From Glaciibacter superstes DSM 21135 (GTDB lineage Bacteria; Actinomycetota; Actinomycetes; Actinomycetales; Microbacteriaceae): DNA of 64,000 nt. The stretch's first letter is position 1; every line of letters starts with the position of its first letter. Shown here piece by piece: positions 61,193-64,000 of the stretch. Made by a program: the position numbers and the translations under genes. The stretch is taken from assembly GCF_000421145.1 (NCBI RefSeq), contig NZ_ATWH01000011.1, positions 124,001 to 188,000 of the forward strand. The letters run 5' to 3'. The notes under the pieces are model-generated. The model was not told the DNA's origin. It made no database searches and saw only the letters and a program-made list of their open reading frames with translations.

Positions 61193-61893
61193 GCGAACGC
61201 CAGCGTCGCCAGTGCGGCGGATTCGGTGCGGCGGTCGGCGGCGGGCACCCGGTCGGCAAGGTCCGACCGGCCCGCGGCGGTCAGCAGCGCCCTGAGCCGT
61301 GCGCGCGTCTGCCCCGGCTCCGTCGTGGCAGCATCCGCGAGCCGCTCTGCGCGTACGATGCCGGAGCGCAGCAGCTCGGTGAGCTGCCGGGTAGCCTGCG
61401 CGAGCTCTACCTCGACCAGGGCAGGCCAGTCATCGAGCACTTCGAGCATGGCAACCTCAGTCGGGGTCAGGCGCGTCGCGGCCCGTCCGGTGCGGGCAGC
61501 GCGGGAGACGAACATGACGGCACCGGCATCCGAGGGCGCACGGTCGGGAACGGCGATCTGCGCACGCCGGGGAACCTGCGTCGACAGTCGAAGCGCATTC
61601 GCCGCGGACAGGCCCGCTGGCCCGACGCCAGCGCCGGGCGTGAGAGCCTCGACCAGGCGTTCCGGGGAAGGCGGTGCCATCCCGAGCGGGGTCTTCGTTC
61701 CGCGCCAGTACAGGCCGCGGCGGATGCGCCGGAGTTCGCCTCGGTCTTCCAAGTCACCGAGCAGGTGGTGCACGGTCGACGGGCTGAGCTGGAGGTCGGA
61801 GGGCTGCCAGAACCGATCGCGCGAGGCAAGCACGGCCTGCCGCGCGCGCGCCGCACCCTGACGGTCACGATGGGGTGCAAGTGCAGTTGTCAC
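61189..61893 (-). CDS. abiEi: AbiEi-type antitoxin/transcriptional repressor
   Basis: 234 residues from a GTG at 61893 with GGGAGG 6 nt upstream. N-terminal winged helix ('QPSDLQLSPSTVHHLLGDLEDRGELRRIRRGLYW') and the C-terminal antitoxin region (PTEVAMLEVLDDWPALVEV). AbiEi neutralises AbiEii and represses its own promoter; two inverted repeats lie in that promoter (61915-61966). Confidence 0.88.
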   Translation of the reverse strand: MTTALAPHRDRQGAARARQAVLASRDRFWQPSDLQLSPSTVHHLLGDLEDRGELRRIRRGLYWRGTKTPLGMAPPSPERLVEALTPGAGVGPAGLSAANALRLSTQVPRRAQIAVPDRAPSDAGAVMFVSRAARTGRAATRLTPTEVAMLEVLDDWPALVEVELAQATRQLTELLRSGIVRAERLADAATTEPGQTRARLRALLTAAGRSDLADRVPAADRRTESAALATLAFA

Positions 61894-61914
61894 GTCGACC
61901 CTCCCTTCTGGTAA

Positions 61915-61972
61915 CAGGATACGAGATCCTGCGGTAGTCCAGTTTACATAGTGATACGGGAAACTGCACTAA
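61915..61972 (-). promoter_or_regulatory. Promoter and candidate AbiEi operators
   Basis: On the minus strand TTAGTG (61967-61972) and TATGTA (61945-61950) are 16 nt apart. One inverted repeat, CAGTTT and AAACTG (61940-61966), spans the promoter; another, CAGGAT and ATCCTG around 5 nt (61915-61931), lies just downstream. The arrangement fits AbiEi autorepression. Nothing else is recognised up to 62068. Confidence 0.5.
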
Positions 61973-62068
61973 TTGTCGTACTGTTCGGCAAGACGCGCAA
62001 TGATTCTGGCTTGGGATGGCATCCCAGTCTCGCGCTATGGACGATCGAAGCTCACATCCACGCGAAAA

Positions 62069-62668
62069 CTACGGCCTAGGATCCACGGCGAGCTGTGCGT
62101 AGAAGGCGTCCTCCGCAGCGCGACGCCGAGCGATGTCGTCACGGACAAACTGCACGAAGTCCTCGTCCCGATTGGTGATCGCCGATTCCTCGACAGTCGG
62201 GGCGGGGTCTTCGCCCGGCCACGCGGCCTGCCGCGTTGGCCGGTCGCTGTCGAGGCGGGTGCCGCAGGCGGCGACCCAGTCATGCAGCCGTTGCTTGGCG
62301 TCAGCGAAGTCGCGGTGCCAGCCGATCGGGGCCGAACCGTGCTGCTTCGGCTCGTATGCGCTCAGCCAGTGTTGGCGCAACGCCGACAGCTCCCAGATGA
62401 GTTCGGGATGCCGGTGCCACAGCGGTGGGATGACGCCCACGCTGAGCCCGTAGGTGTGCCGCAGCCAGTTGATCCAGGCGTTCAGCTCCAGCCATTCGAC
62501 CTGCGCCTCCTCGGCGGTGAGCAGGTTCCAGTTGATTGGTCGCGGGGGCTCCGGGGTGTGCGCATCGTCTTCGCCGGGTGCGGCCATCGGCTCGGGCTCG
62601 GGTTCATCGGCCGGCGGCGGCTCGAAGTCGAAGCCGGGGATGGCGAGCGTGTTGTCGTCGAGTGGCAT
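62069..62668 (-). CDS. DUF4913-family protein
   Basis: 199 residues. The core 'WLELNAWINWLRHTYGLSVGVIPPLWHRHPELIWELSALRQHWLSAY' and WHRDFADAKQRLHDW match DUF4913, found on actinobacterial mobile elements and plasmids beside conjugation genes. The N-terminus is acidic and Pro-rich. TGAGGT precedes the ATG. Follows ssb by 9 nt. Function unknown. Confidence 0.82.
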   Translation of the reverse strand: MPLDDNTLAIPGFDFEPPPADEPEPEPMAAPGEDDAHTPEPPRPINWNLLTAEEAQVEWLELNAWINWLRHTYGLSVGVIPPLWHRHPELIWELSALRQHWLSAYEPKQHGSAPIGWHRDFADAKQRLHDWVAACGTRLDSDRPTRQAAWPGEDPAPTVEESAITNRDEDFVQFVRDDIARRRAAEDAFYAQLAVDPRP

Positions 62669-62677
62669 CGCCGGACC

Positions 62678-63112
62678 TCACAGCGTGATCGGGCGGCTCG
62701 GCTTCGCCGCCGCCGCGGCGTCCGGGGCAGTTTGCTCGATCCCCGCGCCCTGACCGCGGCTGCGGTCGATGGCGTAGATCGACCGGGCTGCATCATGTCC
62801 GAGGCGCTTGGCGACGAACTCCTCACCGGTGATCGTTTGTCCATCGCGCTCGTAGGTGTACGGGTGCACGTAGCCCTCGGCGACGAAATTGTCACCCTTG
62901 GCGAGCTGCGCGAAGGCCCGCTCCGCACTCCGGCGGTACATCACGAGGTCGTGAAACGTCGTCTCCTGCTGCGTGAAGCTGCCGTCGGGATTGCGCTCGA
63001 AATGCTCCTGGCCGATACGCACGTGCAGACGTGCTTCGCCGTTGGCATTGAACGAGAGCTGCGGATCAGTGGCGATGAATCCCGAAAGGGATTGCTGGGT
63101 GTGGATCGCCAT
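62678..63112 (-). CDS. ssb: Single-stranded DNA-binding protein (element-encoded)
   Basis: 144 residues from an ATG at 63112 with AAGGAG 8 nt upstream. An OB-fold of the SSB type: SLSGFIATDPQLSFNANGEARLHVRIGQEH, YRRSAERAFAQLAKGDNFVAEGYVHPYTYERDG. It lacks the acidic DDDIPF-like tail of chromosomal Ssb. Such copies protect single-stranded DNA during conjugal transfer. Located between the coupling ATPase and DUF4913 genes on one strand. Confidence 0.87.
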   Translation of the reverse strand: MAIHTQQSLSGFIATDPQLSFNANGEARLHVRIGQEHFERNPDGSFTQQETTFHDLVMYRRSAERAFAQLAKGDNFVAEGYVHPYTYERDGQTITGEEFVAKRLGHDAARSIYAIDRSRGQGAGIEQTAPDAAAAAKPSRPITL

Positions 63113-63177
63113 CAGAGATGCTCCTTGTCTAGTCAGGTGACCCAAATGGGTCTCGGCTTGCTAGACAGGTGCGCGCG

Positions 63178-64000
63178 TCATCCCCGGCGGAGCAGCCTCT
63201 CGACCCCGGCTCGTTGCGCGCTCAGCTCGGCGGCGTCGGGGCGCGCAGTCCACTCGCGCATCCGGGTCACGATGGGCGGCGCGGAGCGCAGCAGCACGAG
63301 CGCCGTGCCGTAGGGCAGTGTGCGGATGACGTCGGGCGGCATGATCGGCACGCGCCGCGTCGAGCGCTGGTTCGAGCGCAACCCGCGCTCGCCGATGGTC
63401 ACGGAGTCGGTGGTTTCATCACGGTCGCCGATGAGGGTGGAGAGATCCTGGAGGTCGCGGGAGCCGGATGCGCCGCCGAGCACGATCTTGGCGATGCTGG
63501 CATCCCAAATGGCTGTCGCCGCATTCTCGCCCCAGCGTTCGCGCGCCTGGGCCATTGATTGCAAGACGGGCATCACCGTCAGCCCGGTGCCCCCTCCCTC
63601 GGCCATGAGTACCGGGAGTGACGGCAGGGGTGCGAGGTTGCCGATCTCATCGAGCGCGAGCAGCACCGGCGGGTCGAGTCGCGCGCCGGGTGAGCGCGCG
63701 GCGAGACGGCGCGCGGTTTCCACGAGGTCTTCGACGAAGGCTGCGACGAGCGCCGACGATGCACCGGCACCGGCACCCGTTGCCAGCAGGTAGAGCGTGC
63801 CCGAGTCACGGAGAAATGCCTCGGGATCGAACTGCTCGTCCTCGCTCGGGCTGACTGCTTCGAGTACTCGCGGGTCGGCGAGCGCTGCCAGAGCCAACGA
63901 GACCCCCTGCCAAATCGAGTCGCGCGTGCGCGGGTCGGAGTGGAGCATCGCGTCGAGCGACTCCGCCCAGCCGGTCGCTGCACCTGAGGAGGCGGACAGG
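63178..64000 (-). CDS. TraG/VirD4-like coupling ATPase, N-terminal part outside the window
   Basis: The frame is open to the right edge (about 273 C-terminal residues seen). 'PPVLLALDEIGNLAPLPSLPVLMAEGGGTGLTVMPVLQSMAQARERWGENAATAIWDAS' is the TraM-recognition/TraG-type Walker B region (LALDEIGN) and Q/R motif of T4SS coupling proteins, followed by 'SIAKIVLGGASGSRDLQDLSTLIGDRDE'. The Walker A motif would be beyond the edge. It brings DNA to the conjugation channel, which implies the element is or was self-transmissible. Confidence 0.9.
   Translation of the reverse strand, partial: LSASSGAATGWAESLDAMLHSDPRTRDSIWQGVSLALAALADPRVLEAVSPSEDEQFDPEAFLRDSGTLYLLATGAGAGASSALVAAFVEDLVETARRLAARSPGARLDPPVLLALDEIGNLAPLPSLPVLMAEGGGTGLTVMPVLQSMAQARERWGENAATAIWDASIAKIVLGGASGSRDLQDLSTLIGDRDETTDSVTIGERGLRSNQRSTRRVPIMPPDVIRTLPYGTALVLLRSAPPIVTRMREWTARPDAAELSAQRAGVERLLRRG

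Larger units (their letters stand above)
58544..64000. mobile_element. Left end of an integrated (probably conjugative) element at tRNA-Lys
   Basis: Directly after tRNA-Lys come an excisionase-like HTH gene, a tyrosine integrase reading away from the tRNA, an AbiE toxin-antitoxin pair, a DUF4913 gene, an Ssb gene and a TraG/VirD4-like coupling ATPase gene that continues past the right edge. No housekeeping genes occur here. The right boundary and attR are outside the window. The left boundary may lie within the tRNA 3' end or just after its terminator at 58591. Confidence 0.85.

Overview
The window comes from a high-GC actinobacterium, most likely Microbacteriaceae (family-level inference). 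Supporting signs are the prfB-ftsE-ftsX-smpB-ssrA block, a tmRNA tag ending in FALAA, an LAxTG surface protein of the class E sortase type, an F420-type reductase, and a Ppm1 plus GT-C mannosyltransferase pair. Gene density is high and no stretch over 300 bases lacks a gene.

Layout. 1-1.3 kb: ArsR regulator, SRPBCC protein and DHFR-like reductase (cut by the left edge). 1.4-7.4 kb: NAD de novo operon nrtR-nadA-nadB-nadC-nifS-like; the regulator is the first gene and a candidate NrtR operator lies in front of it. 7.6-16 kb: LAETG wall-anchored protein, Ppm1 and GT-C pair, nitrilase-family amidase, a TPR-gene remnant, an alpha/beta hydrolase with a divergent TetR regulator and twin operators, and a DapC-like aminotransferase. 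15.9-19.2 kb: a lipoprotein and secreted-protein pair, then an HtrA-type protease. 19.4-27.8 kb: genes for a phosphate-containing wall polymer (two GT2 enzymes, a CDP-alcohol phosphotransferase variant, a CDP-glycerol-type polymerase, a TagGH-like exporter and a cytidylyltransferase-like enzyme) flanking a small XRE and hypothetical-gene island. 28-31.4 kb: an ABC transporter whose ATPase has a histone-H1-like N-terminal tail.

31.4-39.8 kb: DUF3039, pncB, a 1.5-thousand-residue membrane protein with a zinc ribbon, then murI-rph-rdgB. 39.9-43.3 kb: CDF metal transporter, two DedA proteins, heme oxygenase behind a DtxR-like box, tRNA-Leu. 43.4-48 kb: Tad/Flp pilus locus. 48-50 kb: F420-type reductase and MFS transporter. 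49.9-55.1 kb: prfB, ftsE, ftsX, smpB, a tyrosine phosphatase and ssrA with a clear terminator. 55.2-58.5 kb: a twice-frameshifted peptidase, a 14-bp tandem repeat, a Septum_form lipoprotein, an inositol-phosphatase-family enzyme and tRNA-Lys.

From tRNA-Lys to the right edge lies the left end of an integrated, probably conjugative element: excisionase-like HTH, tyrosine integrase, AbiEi/AbiEii toxin-antitoxin pair, DUF4913, Ssb and a TraG/VirD4-like coupling ATPase cut by the edge.

A recurring regulatory theme is a TANNNT hexamer 6-7 nt before the start codon, which implies leaderless mRNAs for at least eight genes.
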